Below are positions 25,257 through 33,612 of a DNA stretch of 36,022 bases, piece by piece; within the stretch, counting starts at the first letter, position 1; each line of letters begins with the position of its first letter. Made by a program: the position numbers and the translations under genes. The stretch lies in NCBI GenBank assembly GCA_945877515.1, contig CAMCSE010000016.1, positions 1 through 36,022 of the forward strand, given 5' to 3'. Source of the stretch: an uncultured Clostridia bacterium (GTDB taxonomy: Bacteria; Bacillota; Clostridia; Oscillospirales; Oscillospiraceae). The notes below the pieces were generated by a model. The model ran no database searches. It was not told where the DNA came from and was given only the letters and a program-made list of their open reading frames with translations.

Positions 25257-27202
25257 GATTCATTTTCCTCCTTAATGATTTCAACATGTTTCGCTTGTAA
25301 CCGCAGGGGACGGTAGGCTTTTCCGCCCTCCTTGTAAAAACGTCCGAAAAATTCCAGGAACTGCAGACGCATATCGTGAACGTAGCAGCCCAGCAGGTTC
25401 AGCGCCAGATTCAGCGTGTTGCCCACAAGGGAGATCACGATAAAGCCCACAATGTTGCCGGTGCTGGCGCCCAGCATATTGAACACCTGTGCCAGAACCG
25501 CGCCGGAGAGCATCAGCGCCATCAGCCGGACATAGGACAGAATGTCGCTAAAGAATCCGGTGACGCCGTTGTACACGGCCCCTACAAGGCTCGTTACCTT
25601 ACCGAAGCCCTTTTTGCCCCGGCCTGCGCCGTAGATCAGCATCAGGCAGCCTGCGCACAGCACCACGGGCACGCCGCTGACGCTGCCTACGCCCAGCACC
25701 GCCATGGCGCCGCCGGCCAGAATGATCCACCAGGTGATCTCGTCCCACAGTGCGTCAGGGAAGCAGCCCTTCCTGCACTTTTCCACCACGCTGACAGCCA
25801 TGCCGGTAAAGATCTGGATGACGCCCAGCACCAGCGAGCCCACCATGATGGCCATGGTGTCGTTGAGGGGATCAAACAGCGACGGCAGGGCGAAGGTGCT
25901 TTCCGGGTTGATCATCCTGCACAGCTGGGGGATAAAGTCCCCCAAAAAGCCGCCGGTCAAGGCACCAAAGATGAAAGTGGTAATGCCGCACCAGAAGATC
26001 ATCTCCATGAAGCTGCGGTCATCGGGCCGCTTTTTCTTCAAAAACAGCAGTGAGCCGAGGATCATCAGCAGGCCGTAGGCCATGTCCGCCATCATCATGC
26101 CGAAGAAAAAGATGAAAAACGGCGCCATCACCGGGTTGGGATCCACACCGTCATAGGCAGGCAGAGAGTACTGCTCGGTGATGCAGTTCATGGAACGGGT
26201 CAAGACATTGCCCTTCAGGGCCACCGGCACATGGGGGATCTCCTCCTCCGTGGGATCGGCCACATCATAGGCACAGTCCATGGTATCCAGCCATGCTGTC
26301 AGTTTTGGCAGCTTTTCGGCGCTTACCCAACCGTCAAAGGCTACGATGCAGCCGTCGGTCAGCAGCCGGTGGCGGTTCTCCTCCCGCATCTGGCGGGTGG
26401 CCAGCCGGTCAGCGCACAATTGCAGCGCCTCCATCCGGGAGGCAAAGGCTGTCAGCTTCTGCTGAACGTCCGCCTTTTCCCGGGCCGTCTGTTCCTCCTG
26501 CCGCGTCAGCGTGTCCAGCAGCTGCTGTACCGTGCCGGTGCGGCCTTTCAGCTGTCCGGTGGAAAAACCGTAGCCACGCAGCAGCTCCAGCGCCTGCGCC
26601 GTTACCGCCTTGTGGGTAATCAGCAGCACACACTGCTGCTCCCGGCTTACGGAAAGCTGATACAGCACGGCCTCTGGGATCTGCGCGTTCAGCGCCCCCT
26701 GTATCGCGTCCCAACCGGCAAATGGGGGCAGCGTGCCGGTGGTGATATCTGTCCGGCGGGTGCCGGTCAGCTCTGTGGGGATGTCCAGCGTCTGCCACGG
26801 CAGCAACGCCGTGCGATCAGCGTGCAGCTGTGCTTCCCTGGCGGTCAGCCGGTTCAGTTCCGCTGTTAATGCATTGATCTGCCCGGCGGCATCCAGTTCC
26901 GACGCAAGGTCGGTCTCATCGAGATAGTCTGCCTCCGAGATCCGGGGCCGGGGCGTCAGCAGTCCGCCGCTTTTGGCCTTGGGAGCCAGCCGCCGCAGCG
27001 TGTCCATGGCAGTTTGCAGCTGGCGCTGCTGCGCCAGACAATCCGCCACGGCGCTGTCGCACCGCTGCAGGCTATCCGGCAGCTGCTCCATGTCCGGTTC
27101 GCTGATCTCCACACAGCCCATGTGCTGCAACTGACGCAGCATGGCGTCATGATCCTTTGCCAGAGCCAGCAGATGCAGACGTTTCATTTTGACAATGGCC
27201 AT
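25253..27202 (-). CDS. ntpI: V-type ATPase subunit I (stator a-type)
   Basis: A 649-residue subunit. A cytoplasmic, partly coiled-coil N-terminal half (about 1-330) contacts the peripheral stalks; the C-terminal half has about eight membrane helices and provides the ion half-channels. Arg559 in DILSYVRLMALMLSG and a second arginine in DMRLQFLEFFGRFY (about 612) are the conserved residues expected to face the rotor carboxylate. Its ATG follows the stop of the upstream stalk gene without a gap. Confidence 0.96.
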   Translation of the reverse strand: MAIVKMKRLHLLALAKDHDAMLRQLQHMGCVEISEPDMEQLPDSLQRCDSAVADCLAQQRQLQTAMDTLRRLAPKAKSGGLLTPRPRISEADYLDETDLASELDAAGQINALTAELNRLTAREAQLHADRTALLPWQTLDIPTELTGTRRTDITTGTLPPFAGWDAIQGALNAQIPEAVLYQLSVSREQQCVLLITHKAVTAQALELLRGYGFSTGQLKGRTGTVQQLLDTLTRQEEQTAREKADVQQKLTAFASRMEALQLCADRLATRQMREENRHRLLTDGCIVAFDGWVSAEKLPKLTAWLDTMDCAYDVADPTEEEIPHVPVALKGNVLTRSMNCITEQYSLPAYDGVDPNPVMAPFFIFFFGMMMADMAYGLLMILGSLLFLKKKRPDDRSFMEMIFWCGITTFIFGALTGGFLGDFIPQLCRMINPESTFALPSLFDPLNDTMAIMVGSLVLGVIQIFTGMAVSVVEKCRKGCFPDALWDEITWWIILAGGAMAVLGVGSVSGVPVVLCAGCLMLIYGAGRGKKGFGKVTSLVGAVYNGVTGFFSDILSYVRLMALMLSGAVLAQVFNMLGASTGNIVGFIVISLVGNTLNLALNLLGCYVHDMRLQFLEFFGRFYKEGGKAYRPLRLQAKHVEIIKEENES

Positions 27203-27526
27203 CTACTGCCTCACCACCTTTTCCATGATATAGGCCACGGCCTTCTCCATATGAGCCATGGCAGCGCGGCGCATATCGTCGCAGGACCGCTCCGTTTCCA
27301 CCAGCATCTGCTCACGGAGGGAGGCTGCCTGCGCTTCCGTTTGCCCGATGGCATCACGATCCGCCTGACGCACCGTGGCTTCGGCCTGGGCCACCAATGC
27401 GCTGCCGTCCTTCTCTGCTTGCTCCAGCAGCTCCTGCGCGGCCTGCTGTGTTCTGGCCTTTTCCGCCTCCAACCGGGCTTCCGCCGCCTGAAGCTGGTCT
27501 ACCTTTTCCTTATACAGATTACTCAC
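27203..27526 (-). CDS. ntpF: V-type ATPase small coiled-coil stalk subunit (G/H type)
   Basis: A 107-residue, almost entirely helical charged protein (EARLEAEKARTQQAAQELL, ending AHMEKAVAYIMEKVVRQ), fitting the peripheral-stalk partner of subunit E (NtpF in E. hirae, AhaH in methanogens). It starts with GTG at 27526 after GGAAAGAAAGG. As the first gene of the operon it gives the order F-I-K-E-C-G-A-B-D of the E. hirae ntp operon. Confidence 0.85.
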   Translation of the reverse strand: MSNLYKEKVDQLQAAEARLEAEKARTQQAAQELLEQAEKDGSALVAQAEATVRQADRDAIGQTEAQAASLREQMLVETERSCDDMRRAAMAHMEKAVAYIMEKVVRQ

Positions 27527-27546
27527 CGCCTTTCTTTCCGTGCAAG

Positions 27547-27576
27547 CAGGGGAGACCCCTTACGAGGACTCCCCTG
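27547..27576 (-). promoter_or_regulatory. Leader hairpin upstream of the V-ATPase operon
   Basis: CAGGGGAG (27547-27554) pairs with CTCCCCTG (27569-27576), extendable by 2 bp past one mismatch, about 20 nt before the first start codon. No T tract follows on the minus strand before the gene, so it may affect stability or translation rather than end transcription. Confidence 0.5.
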
Positions 27577-27671
27577 AAAAAACGAACCATATATTTATAG
27601 TTACAGGGGAACTCCACTGCGTTTTGCTATTGTGATGAAACATTCGCATTTTTTATCAATGCTTATCGTCT

Positions 27672-27701
27672 ATCATACCACTTTTTTATCCTCTGGCGCA
27701 A
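27672..27701 (-). promoter_or_regulatory. Possible promoter of the V-ATPase operon
   Basis: On the minus strand, TATGAT (27677-27672) is preceded by TTGCGC (27701-27696) at 18 bp; the -35 match is poor. It is the best candidate in the 376-bp divergent region 27527-27902, which otherwise holds only the leader hairpin and the uppP promoter with its inverted repeat. Confidence 0.35.
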
Positions 27702-27753
27702 TATTAAATTGTAAAAAAGCAAGGGAAAAAATGTAAATTATTCGTGAGCTTTA

Positions 27754-27793
27754 CGGGAAATAAGGGAGTGACAAATAAGTGTGGCATTTCCCG
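27754..27793. promoter_or_regulatory. Inverted repeat at the uppP -35 region
   Basis: CGGGAAAT (27754-27761) and ATTTCCCG (27786-27793) are perfect inverted arms 24 bp apart; the right arm overlaps the start of the promoter spacer. It could be a split operator. Confidence 0.35.
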
Positions 27794-27810
27794 CATAAGC
27801 ATGGTATAAT
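27781..27810 (+). promoter_or_regulatory. Promoter of uppP-ftsK (extended -10)
   Basis: TATAAT at 27805-27810 is preceded by TGG, an extended -10 element. The -35 is weak (GTGGCA at 27781-27786, 18 bp away). The leader to uppP is about 85 nt. Confidence 0.65.
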
Positions 27811-27902
27811 ATACCTGTACGACTACCCATGAAGTGATAACAAACGGTATATACTTCGAAAAATATAACAAAAAGTATCCATATGCGATATGAGGTGACA
27901 CA

Positions 27903-28730
27903 ATGACATACCTTTCTTCTTTCCTGCTGGGACTGGTACAGGGCTTGGCGGAGTTTCTGCCCATTTCCAGTTCCGGACACCTGTCTATCGCCCAGAACCT
28001 ACTGGGCTTGAATACCGAGATACCGGAGTTCTTCGATGTGCTGCTGCATCTGGGCACGCTGGTGGCGGTGTTCGTGGCCTATTGGCGGGATATCTGCGAC
28101 ATGGTGGCGGAGCTGATCCACGGCGTAGGCGATCTGGTCCACGGAACCACGCCCCGTCAGGTACCGCCCGCCCGCCGGCTGATCCTGCTGATCATTGTGG
28201 GCACGCTGCCCCTGTTTATTCTGCTGCCCATCCATAAACAAGTGCAGGCCCTGAGTAATAATATGGTGTTCATCGGCGCGGCGCTGGTGGTCACCGGTTT
28301 TCTGCTGTTCGCCTGCGATCTGGTGCGCAAGGGCAAGAAGACGGAGCGCACCGCCACGATAGCGGATGTGCTGGTGGTGGGTTTGGGACAGGCCATCGCC
28401 ACCATGCCCGGCATCTCCCGTTCCGGCATGACCATCACCACCGGCTGCTTCATGGGGTTTGAGCGGAAATTCGCCGTGCGGTTTTCCTTCCTGCTGTCCA
28501 TCCCCGCCGTGCTGGGAGCCAATATCCTCAGCCTGAAGGACGCGCTTGACACCGGGATCATCTGGGCGGAGGTGCCCATGTATGTGGTGGGTGTGATCAC
28601 TGCCGCCGTGGTGGGCTACGCCTGTATCCGGCTGCTGCGTCTGGTGGCGGAAAAGGGCCGCTTCGGCGCGTTTGCCTATTACTGCTGGGCAGTGGGACTG
28701 CTGACACTGCTGCTCAATGCCATCAAGTGA
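27903..28730 (+). CDS. uppP: Undecaprenyl-diphosphatase UppP (BacA)
   Basis: A 275-residue, polytopic membrane enzyme that removes a phosphate from undecaprenyl diphosphate so the lipid carrier for cell-wall precursors can be reused; it also confers bacitracin tolerance in many species. Both family motifs are present: LVQGLAEFLPISSSGHL (11-27) and PGISRSGMTITTG with Arg173. GAGGTGA lies upstream of the ATG. ftsK follows 8 bp later, so the two are probably cotranscribed. Confidence 0.96.
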   Translation: MTYLSSFLLGLVQGLAEFLPISSSGHLSIAQNLLGLNTEIPEFFDVLLHLGTLVAVFVAYWRDICDMVAELIHGVGDLVHGTTPRQVPPARRLILLIIVGTLPLFILLPIHKQVQALSNNMVFIGAALVVTGFLLFACDLVRKGKKTERTATIADVLVVGLGQAIATMPGISRSGMTITTGCFMGFERKFAVRFSFLLSIPAVLGANILSLKDALDTGIIWAEVPMYVVGVITAAVVGYACIRLLRLVAEKGRFGAFAYYCWAVGLLTLLLNAIK

Positions 28731-28738
28731 GGTAGATC

Positions 28739-31327
28739 ATGGCCAATACACCTAAGAGAAAAACCGCCGGAACTTCCGCAAAGGGCGGCAATACCAAAGG
28801 AAAAAGTACGACCAAGCGCCGCACCGCGCCGACTCCTCCGGCCTATAACGCACAGGCCCGTGTCATCGGCGGTATTGTGTGCCTGCTGCTGGCGCTGTGT
28901 ATTCTGGTGACTTATTTTAATGTGGACGCCATTTTGCTGACGTTTTTGGCCGCGGCGCTGAAGGGATGCTTCGGGTATGGCTACTGGCTGGCGGCTCCCG
29001 CGCTGCTGTACGCCGGGGTCACGCTGCTCAACCACAAGGGCCGCCCCGTGAAACTGCGTACCGCCTGTACGCTGCTGCTGCCGGTACTGTTGGGCATGGT
29101 GCTGCATCTGCTGCTGAGCCGCGGGAACTATACCTTTTCTCTGGAAGGCATCAAGCCGCTGTGGAAGGACGGACAGGCGCTGCTGTGCGGCGGTGCGATC
29201 TCCGGTTCCCTGGCAGTGGGGGCGGAGGCGCTGCTCAGCCGTGTGGTATCCCTGATCCTCACCATTCTGCTGACGCTGATCGCTGTATTGACGGCCCTGC
29301 AGATCAAACCGGCGGAGCTGATCGAGGAGATGAGACGCCGGGCTGAGGAGCGGGCCCAATGGGATGATGAGGAGGACGACTACGAGGACGAAGTACCTGT
29401 CAAGACTGTAAAGGCAGAGACCGTTACCCAGCAGACACGGAAAAAGCGGCCCGCGATCGATATTCCTCTGGACTCCGAACCGGACGCCGAACCCAGCCGG
29501 GAGGCGGCTGTGCTGAAGACGACCTCTGCCAGCCTGTTTCCCCGCCGTGCCGGTGACATCAAGACGCCGGCAGAGGTGCTGAATCCCGCGCTGGCGCAAG
29601 CTGCGGCAGAAAACCCACCCGATCAGGAGACGGCTTCCGCACAGGCTCCCGCCAAGGAGCCTGTGACGGAGAAAAAGCGGAAAGAGATCATCCGGGCGGA
29701 GGTGGAGAACGCCACCGCCGAGGTCAGCGAGGCCATTGAAAAGGAACTGGCGGAGGGAGAGGAAGCGTATCGCTATCCTCCCATCACGCTGCTGGACCAG
29801 AACTCCGACGATCGTCATCAGGAGGTGGGCGCGGAGCTGCGGCTGAACTCCCAGCGTCTGGCGGCTGCCCTGACCTCTTTCGGCGTCGACGCTCACCCCG
29901 GCGAGGTGGTCCACGGCCCCTCCGTGACCCGATATGAGTTTACATTGGATCAGGGTGTCAAGCTCAGCAAGCTGACCAACCTCAGCGACGATATTGCGCT
30001 GGCGCTGGGCGCCACCGGTGTGCGTATCGCGCCCATTCCCGGCAAGATCTCCGCCGTGGGCATCGAGGTGCCCAATAAGGCGGTAACGGCCGTGCGGATC
30101 CGGGACGTGATCGAGTCCAGAGAGTTCACCACCAACCCCAGTACCGTGGCCTTTGCCGTGGGCAAGGACATCGGGGGCAACTGCATCATCGGCAACATCG
30201 CCCGCCTGCCCCATGTGCTGATCGCCGGCACCACCGGCTCCGGTAAATCCGTTTGCACCAACTCTTTGATCGTCAGCCTGCTGTATAAATCCACGCCGGA
30301 TGAGGTGCGCTTTATCATGGTGGATCCCAAAATGGTGGAGCTGGCGCCGTACAACGGCATCCCCCATCTGCTGATCCCGGTGGTCACCGATCCCAAGAAG
30401 GCCGCCGGTGCGCTGCAATGGGCCGTGTACGAGATGATGAAGCGGTATAAAATGTTCTCCGAGCGCGGCGTCAAGGATCTGGCGGGCTTCAACGCCCTGT
30501 GCGAAAGCGACGCCGAGATGAAGAAGCTGCCCACCGTGGTGGTGGTCATCGACGAGCTGGCGGACCTGATGCTGGTGGCCGCCAAAGAAGTGGAGGAATC
30601 CATTTGCCGGGTGGCCCAGATGGGCCGTGCCGCCGGTATGCATCTGGTCATTGCCACCCAGCGTCCCTCGGCTGACGTTATCACCGGCCTGATGAAGGCC
30701 AATATCCCCAGCCGTATCGCGTTTGCGGTGGCGTCCTCACTGGAATCCCGCATCATTCTGGACACCACCGGCGCGGAGAAGCTGGTAGGCAAGGGCGATA
30801 TGCTGTACTTCCCCCTTGGTTCCAACAAGCCCACCCGTGTGCAGGGCTGCTTCATCACACCGGAGGAGATCGAGCGGGTGGTGAACTTCGTCAAGGAGAG
30901 CGGCACCGCCGATTACTCCGACGAGGTGATGGAGAAGATCGAGGAGGCCATGAAGCAGGGCGAAAAGGGCGGCAAGGCCGGCGGCGGCAGCGCACCCTCT
31001 GCTGATGATGGCGAGGGCTGCGACGAACTGCTGGGCGCCGCTGTGGAAGTCATTCTGGAAACGGGACAGGCCAGCGTCTCCATGCTGCAAAGACGCTTGA
31101 AGCTGGGCTATTCCCGGGCGGCCCGTCTGGTGGATCAGATGGAGGAGCGGGGCATCGTGGGCCCCTTCGAGGGCAGCAAGCCCCGCCAGCTGCTGATCAC
31201 CAAAGAGCAGTGGCAGGAGATGAAGATGAAGGGCAGCTTCACCGCCGGCGAACCGGAGGTGGAACCCCGCCCCGACCCCTATGGCTCCATCAGCGACGTG
31301 TTCAACAGCCGCGACGCGCTGGAATAA
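28739..31327 (+). CDS. ftsK: DNA translocase FtsK/SpoIIIE
   Basis: An 862-residue, septum-located motor that pumps chromosomal DNA. The N-terminus has a basic Lys/Thr-rich stretch, then about four membrane helices (within about 40-200), an acidic linker (about 205-330), and the motor with Walker A GTTGSGKS (497-504) and Walker B VVVVIDELADLM. The C-terminal gamma winged helix (VEVILETGQASVSMLQRRLK, then LGYSRAARLVDQMEERG) reads KOPS/SRS-type polarity sites. In endospore formers this protein also fills the forespore; whether this organism sporulates cannot be seen here. No T-tract terminator follows; a long palindrome begins 25 bp after the stop. Confidence 0.96.
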   Translation: MANTPKRKTAGTSAKGGNTKGKSTTKRRTAPTPPAYNAQARVIGGIVCLLLALCILVTYFNVDAILLTFLAAALKGCFGYGYWLAAPALLYAGVTLLNHKGRPVKLRTACTLLLPVLLGMVLHLLLSRGNYTFSLEGIKPLWKDGQALLCGGAISGSLAVGAEALLSRVVSLILTILLTLIAVLTALQIKPAELIEEMRRRAEERAQWDDEEDDYEDEVPVKTVKAETVTQQTRKKRPAIDIPLDSEPDAEPSREAAVLKTTSASLFPRRAGDIKTPAEVLNPALAQAAAENPPDQETASAQAPAKEPVTEKKRKEIIRAEVENATAEVSEAIEKELAEGEEAYRYPPITLLDQNSDDRHQEVGAELRLNSQRLAAALTSFGVDAHPGEVVHGPSVTRYEFTLDQGVKLSKLTNLSDDIALALGATGVRIAPIPGKISAVGIEVPNKAVTAVRIRDVIESREFTTNPSTVAFAVGKDIGGNCIIGNIARLPHVLIAGTTGSGKSVCTNSLIVSLLYKSTPDEVRFIMVDPKMVELAPYNGIPHLLIPVVTDPKKAAGALQWAVYEMMKRYKMFSERGVKDLAGFNALCESDAEMKKLPTVVVVIDELADLMLVAAKEVEESICRVAQMGRAAGMHLVIATQRPSADVITGLMKANIPSRIAFAVASSLESRIILDTTGAEKLVGKGDMLYFPLGSNKPTRVQGCFITPEEIERVVNFVKESGTADYSDEVMEKIEEAMKQGEKGGKAGGGSAPSADDGEGCDELLGAAVEVILETGQASVSMLQRRLKLGYSRAARLVDQMEERGIVGPFEGSKPRQLLITKEQWQEMKMKGSFTAGEPEVEPRPDPYGSISDVFNSRDALE

Positions 31328-31352
31328 TAAAGAAAAGCCGTGTGCTTGCTAT

Positions 31353-31412
31353 GAATTGCACCCCGTTTGCCGGACAGTAGGGTATACTATCCTGACAAAT
31401 GGGGTGCAATTC
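31353..31412. repeat. 60-nt imperfect palindrome between ftsK and bioY
   Basis: Outer arms of 17 nt (31353-31369 and 31396-31412) match with a single difference; the 26-nt centre can fold further (GGA and AGTA against TACT and TCC). There is no T tract on either side. It lies in the 284-bp region 31328-31611 that contains no gene I can support. A frame on the plus strand from about 31450 to 31624 (MIDRYTKRTLLHLTKHPGVS onwards) is not recognised. Confidence 0.75.
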
Positions 31413-31611
31413 GCGGTGCGGCGGTGGAAAGAATCCACAGTAAAACGGTTATGATAGATCGGTACACGAAACGGACGCTGCTGCACCTTACGAAACATCC
31501 GGGCGTGTCCGTAATTCCCGCATTGCCCGCATACAACGGGGAAGACCCATCGGTGCGGCATCTGTGGCTTGCGTTTGACGCATTTGCGGAAAGTATCGTA
31601 AATGCACGGGC

Positions 31612-32145
31612 TTATTTCACGCCGATGCGTCGGCGCAGCAGAGGGCACAGCACCGCAGTGATCACGATCTTGATGGCGTCGCCGGGCAGGAAGGGCAGCA
31701 TCCCCGCCCACAGAAGCCCCGAAACACTCATTCCCTTGCCCATGTAGCCGTTGAGGATCAGCGCCATATAGGGTACGCCGATGGCGTACAGCACCGCCAG
31801 ACCAACCACGCAGGCCAGCGCGATGCGCACCGGAGAGGCGCTGCGACGGGTCATTGCACCGATGACAGCGGCGGCGGGGATCAGCCCCAGCAGAAAGCCA
31901 AAGGTAGGCTGCAGCACATAGCCAAAGCCGCCGCCGGCGGTGAAGATGGGCAGACCGAGCAATCCCAACGCCACATACACCGCCTGACTCAGCGCGCCTC
32001 CGCCTGCGCCCAGCAGGACGCCGGCCATGGCGGTGAACAGAAATTGTAGCGTGATGGAGGAAACGCCCAACGGGATCCTCAGAAATGCGCCGGCCGCCGT
32101 CAGAGCGGCAAACAGCGCGGTATAGACCAATTTGCGTGCAGACAT
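31612..32145 (-). CDS. bioY: Biotin transporter substrate-binding subunit BioY
   Basis: A 177-residue membrane protein, the biotin-specific S component of an ECF-type vitamin importer. About six hydrophobic helices and the motifs TLQFLFTAMAGVLLGAGGGA, GLPIFTAGGGFGYVLQPTFG and PFLPGDAIKIVITAVL are typical of the family. No energising genes (ecfA, ecfT) are nearby, so it probably shares a module encoded elsewhere. It is divergent from birA and has AGGAGGG before its ATG. Confidence 0.95.
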   Translation of the reverse strand: MSARKLVYTALFAALTAAGAFLRIPLGVSSITLQFLFTAMAGVLLGAGGGALSQAVYVALGLLGLPIFTAGGGFGYVLQPTFGFLLGLIPAAAVIGAMTRRSASPVRIALACVVGLAVLYAIGVPYMALILNGYMGKGMSVSGLLWAGMLPFLPGDAIKIVITAVLCPLLRRRIGVK

Positions 32146-32180
32146 GGTATTGCCCTCCTGTCAAGGAAAAGAATGGAGTC

Positions 32181-32210
32181 ATCATACCTTGCCGCCGGCG
32201 GCGCTGTCAA
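32181..32210 (-). promoter_or_regulatory. Promoter of bioY
   Basis: On the minus strand, perfect TTGACA (32210-32205) and TATGAT (32186-32181) are 18 bp apart, about 35 bp before the bioY start. The spacer contains the 12-bp palindrome GCCGCCGGCGGC (32191-32202). Confidence 0.8.
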
Positions 32211-32220
32211 GAGCGCTTGA
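32207..32220. promoter_or_regulatory. Palindrome overlapping the bioY -35 box, candidate operator
   Basis: TCAAGAGCGCTTGA is a 14-bp palindrome with one mismatched pair. Its left end covers four bases of the bioY -35 hexamer and it lies just upstream of the birA promoter region, so a repressor there could control either gene. It does not resemble the known BirA operator. Confidence 0.45.
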
Positions 32221-32231
32221 TGATTTTTTAC

Positions 32232-32260
32232 TTTACTGCCGGAGAAAAACGTGATAATAT
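32232..32260 (+). promoter_or_regulatory. Possible promoter of birA
   Basis: TTTACT (32232-32237) and TAATAT (32255-32260) are 17 bp apart, 30 bp before the start codon. Both boxes are partial matches; TGATAAT at 32252-32258 is an alternative -10. Confidence 0.4.
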
Positions 32261-32290
32261 GGGGCGACGAATGGAGGGAGGTGCCGCTTT

Positions 32291-33043
32291 ATGGAGCAGC
32301 CGAAGATCTATCGCTATGAAACGGTGGATTCCACCAATACGGTGTGCAGGGCCCTTGCTATGGAGGGTGCTCCCGACGGTACCGCCGTGATCGCCCGGCA
32401 GCAGACAGCCGGCCGGGGACGGCTGGGCCGCCGGTTCGAATCGCCGCCGGGTATGGGTCTCTATCTGTCCATGCTGTGGCATCCTGTGGCGTCGCCGGAG
32501 GGCTTGCTGCCGCTGACGGCTATGGCGTCGGCCGCCGCCGCATCGGCGCTTCGCCGGGTCACCGGCGCGCCGGTGGCCATCAAATGGCCCAACGACCTGA
32601 TGCTGCACGGGAAAAAGCTGGCGGGCCTGCTGACCGAGACGGCGTTGACCGGCAGCGGCGGTGTGGATCATGTGGTGATCGGTCTGGGGGTCAACCTGCG
32701 GCAGCAGCCGTCGGATTTTTCCCCCGATGTGGCACGGATCGCCACGTCATTGGCGGCGCAGGGCTATCCGGTGGATGACGCGGCGCTGGAAACGGCGCTG
32801 ACGGATGCGCTGCGGCAGGCGTTCCGGCATCTGTGTGCACCGGAGACCTATGTGGATGAATACCGGAAGCTGTGTCTGACGCTGGGGCGCCGGGTGCAGA
32901 TCTTACAGACCGGACAGCAGGTGTCGGCGCTGGATATCGACAGTCAATACGGCCTTGTGGTGCGGCATGATACCGGAGAAGTGGAGACGCTGCGCTGCGG
33001 AGAGGTGTCGGTACGGGGCCTGTACGGCTATGCGGAGTCGTAA
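32291..33043 (+). CDS. birA: Biotin-[acetyl-CoA-carboxylase] ligase, catalytic form without HTH
   Basis: A 250-residue enzyme that activates biotin as biotinyl-AMP and attaches it to carboxylase carrier lysines. The biotin-loop GRGRLGRRF is at 41-49, KWPND at 98-102 and KLAGLLTE at 109-116, followed by the small C-terminal SH3-like domain. The protein begins almost directly with the catalytic domain (YETVDSTNT at 9-17); the N-terminal winged helix of repressor-type BirA is absent, and there is no room for it upstream because bioY diverges. AGGGAGGTG precedes the ATG. The transporter pair follows by 23 bp. Confidence 0.95.
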   Translation: MEQPKIYRYETVDSTNTVCRALAMEGAPDGTAVIARQQTAGRGRLGRRFESPPGMGLYLSMLWHPVASPEGLLPLTAMASAAAASALRRVTGAPVAIKWPNDLMLHGKKLAGLLTETALTGSGGVDHVVIGLGVNLRQQPSDFSPDVARIATSLAAQGYPVDDAALETALTDALRQAFRHLCAPETYVDEYRKLCLTLGRRVQILQTGQQVSALDIDSQYGLVVRHDTGEVETLRCGEVSVRGLYGYAES

Positions 33044-33066
33044 GGCGTGAGGATTAGAGGTGCTGT

Positions 33067-33612
33067 ATGGTAAAAGAATTATGGGAGCTGTTTCTGACGT
33101 TCGCCAAGGTGGGCGTCATGACCTTCGGCGGCGGCATGGCCATGCTGCCCATTCTGCAGCGTGAGGTGGTGGAGAACAAGGGATGGGCTACCGATGAGGA
33201 GTTGACGGATTACTTTGCCATCGGCCAGTGTACGCCGGGCATCATTGCCGTCAATACCGCCACGTTCATCGGCCAGAAGCGAAAAGGCGTCTGGGGCGGT
33301 ATCGTGGCCACGCTGGGTATGGTGTTCCCCTCATTGGTCATTATCACGCTGCTGGCGGGCCTGATCACCAGCTTTTCTCACCTGGAGTGGGTGCAGAACG
33401 CCTTTGCTGGGATCCGGGTGTGCGTGTGCGTGCTGATCCTTAACGCCACGGTCAAACTGTGGCAGGGCGCGGTCAAGGACGTGTGGGGCGCCCTGATCTT
33501 TGCGGCAGTGTTGGCCGGGTCACTGCTGACGGATCTGTCGCCGGTACTGTTTGTGCTGGCGGCGGCGGTGGCGGGTATCATTATCCGCTGCGTGGGAGGT
33601 GCCGGGAAATGA
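33067..33612 (+). CDS. Chromate transporter family protein, first half-size subunit
   Basis: A 181-residue membrane protein of the CHR (ChrA) family, half-length type. The N-terminal motif FAKVGVMTFGGGMAMLPILQ, then GQCTPGIIAVNTATFIGQK and GGIVATLGMVFPSLV, are the family signatures; about five or six helices follow. Half-size CHR proteins occur as adjacent pairs that act together. Chromate efflux is known only for some members, so the substrate here is unproven. It may be cotranscribed with birA. Confidence 0.9.
   Translation: MVKELWELFLTFAKVGVMTFGGGMAMLPILQREVVENKGWATDEELTDYFAIGQCTPGIIAVNTATFIGQKRKGVWGGIVATLGMVFPSLVIITLLAGLITSFSHLEWVQNAFAGIRVCVCVLILNATVKLWQGAVKDVWGALIFAAVLAGSLLTDLSPVLFVLAAAVAGIIIRCVGGAGK

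Noticed and set aside
31367-31747. 126-codon plus-strand frame after ftsK
   Set aside because: It starts inside the palindrome, has no ribosome binding site and its second half overlaps bioY antisense. Its first half is only noted as a possible remnant.
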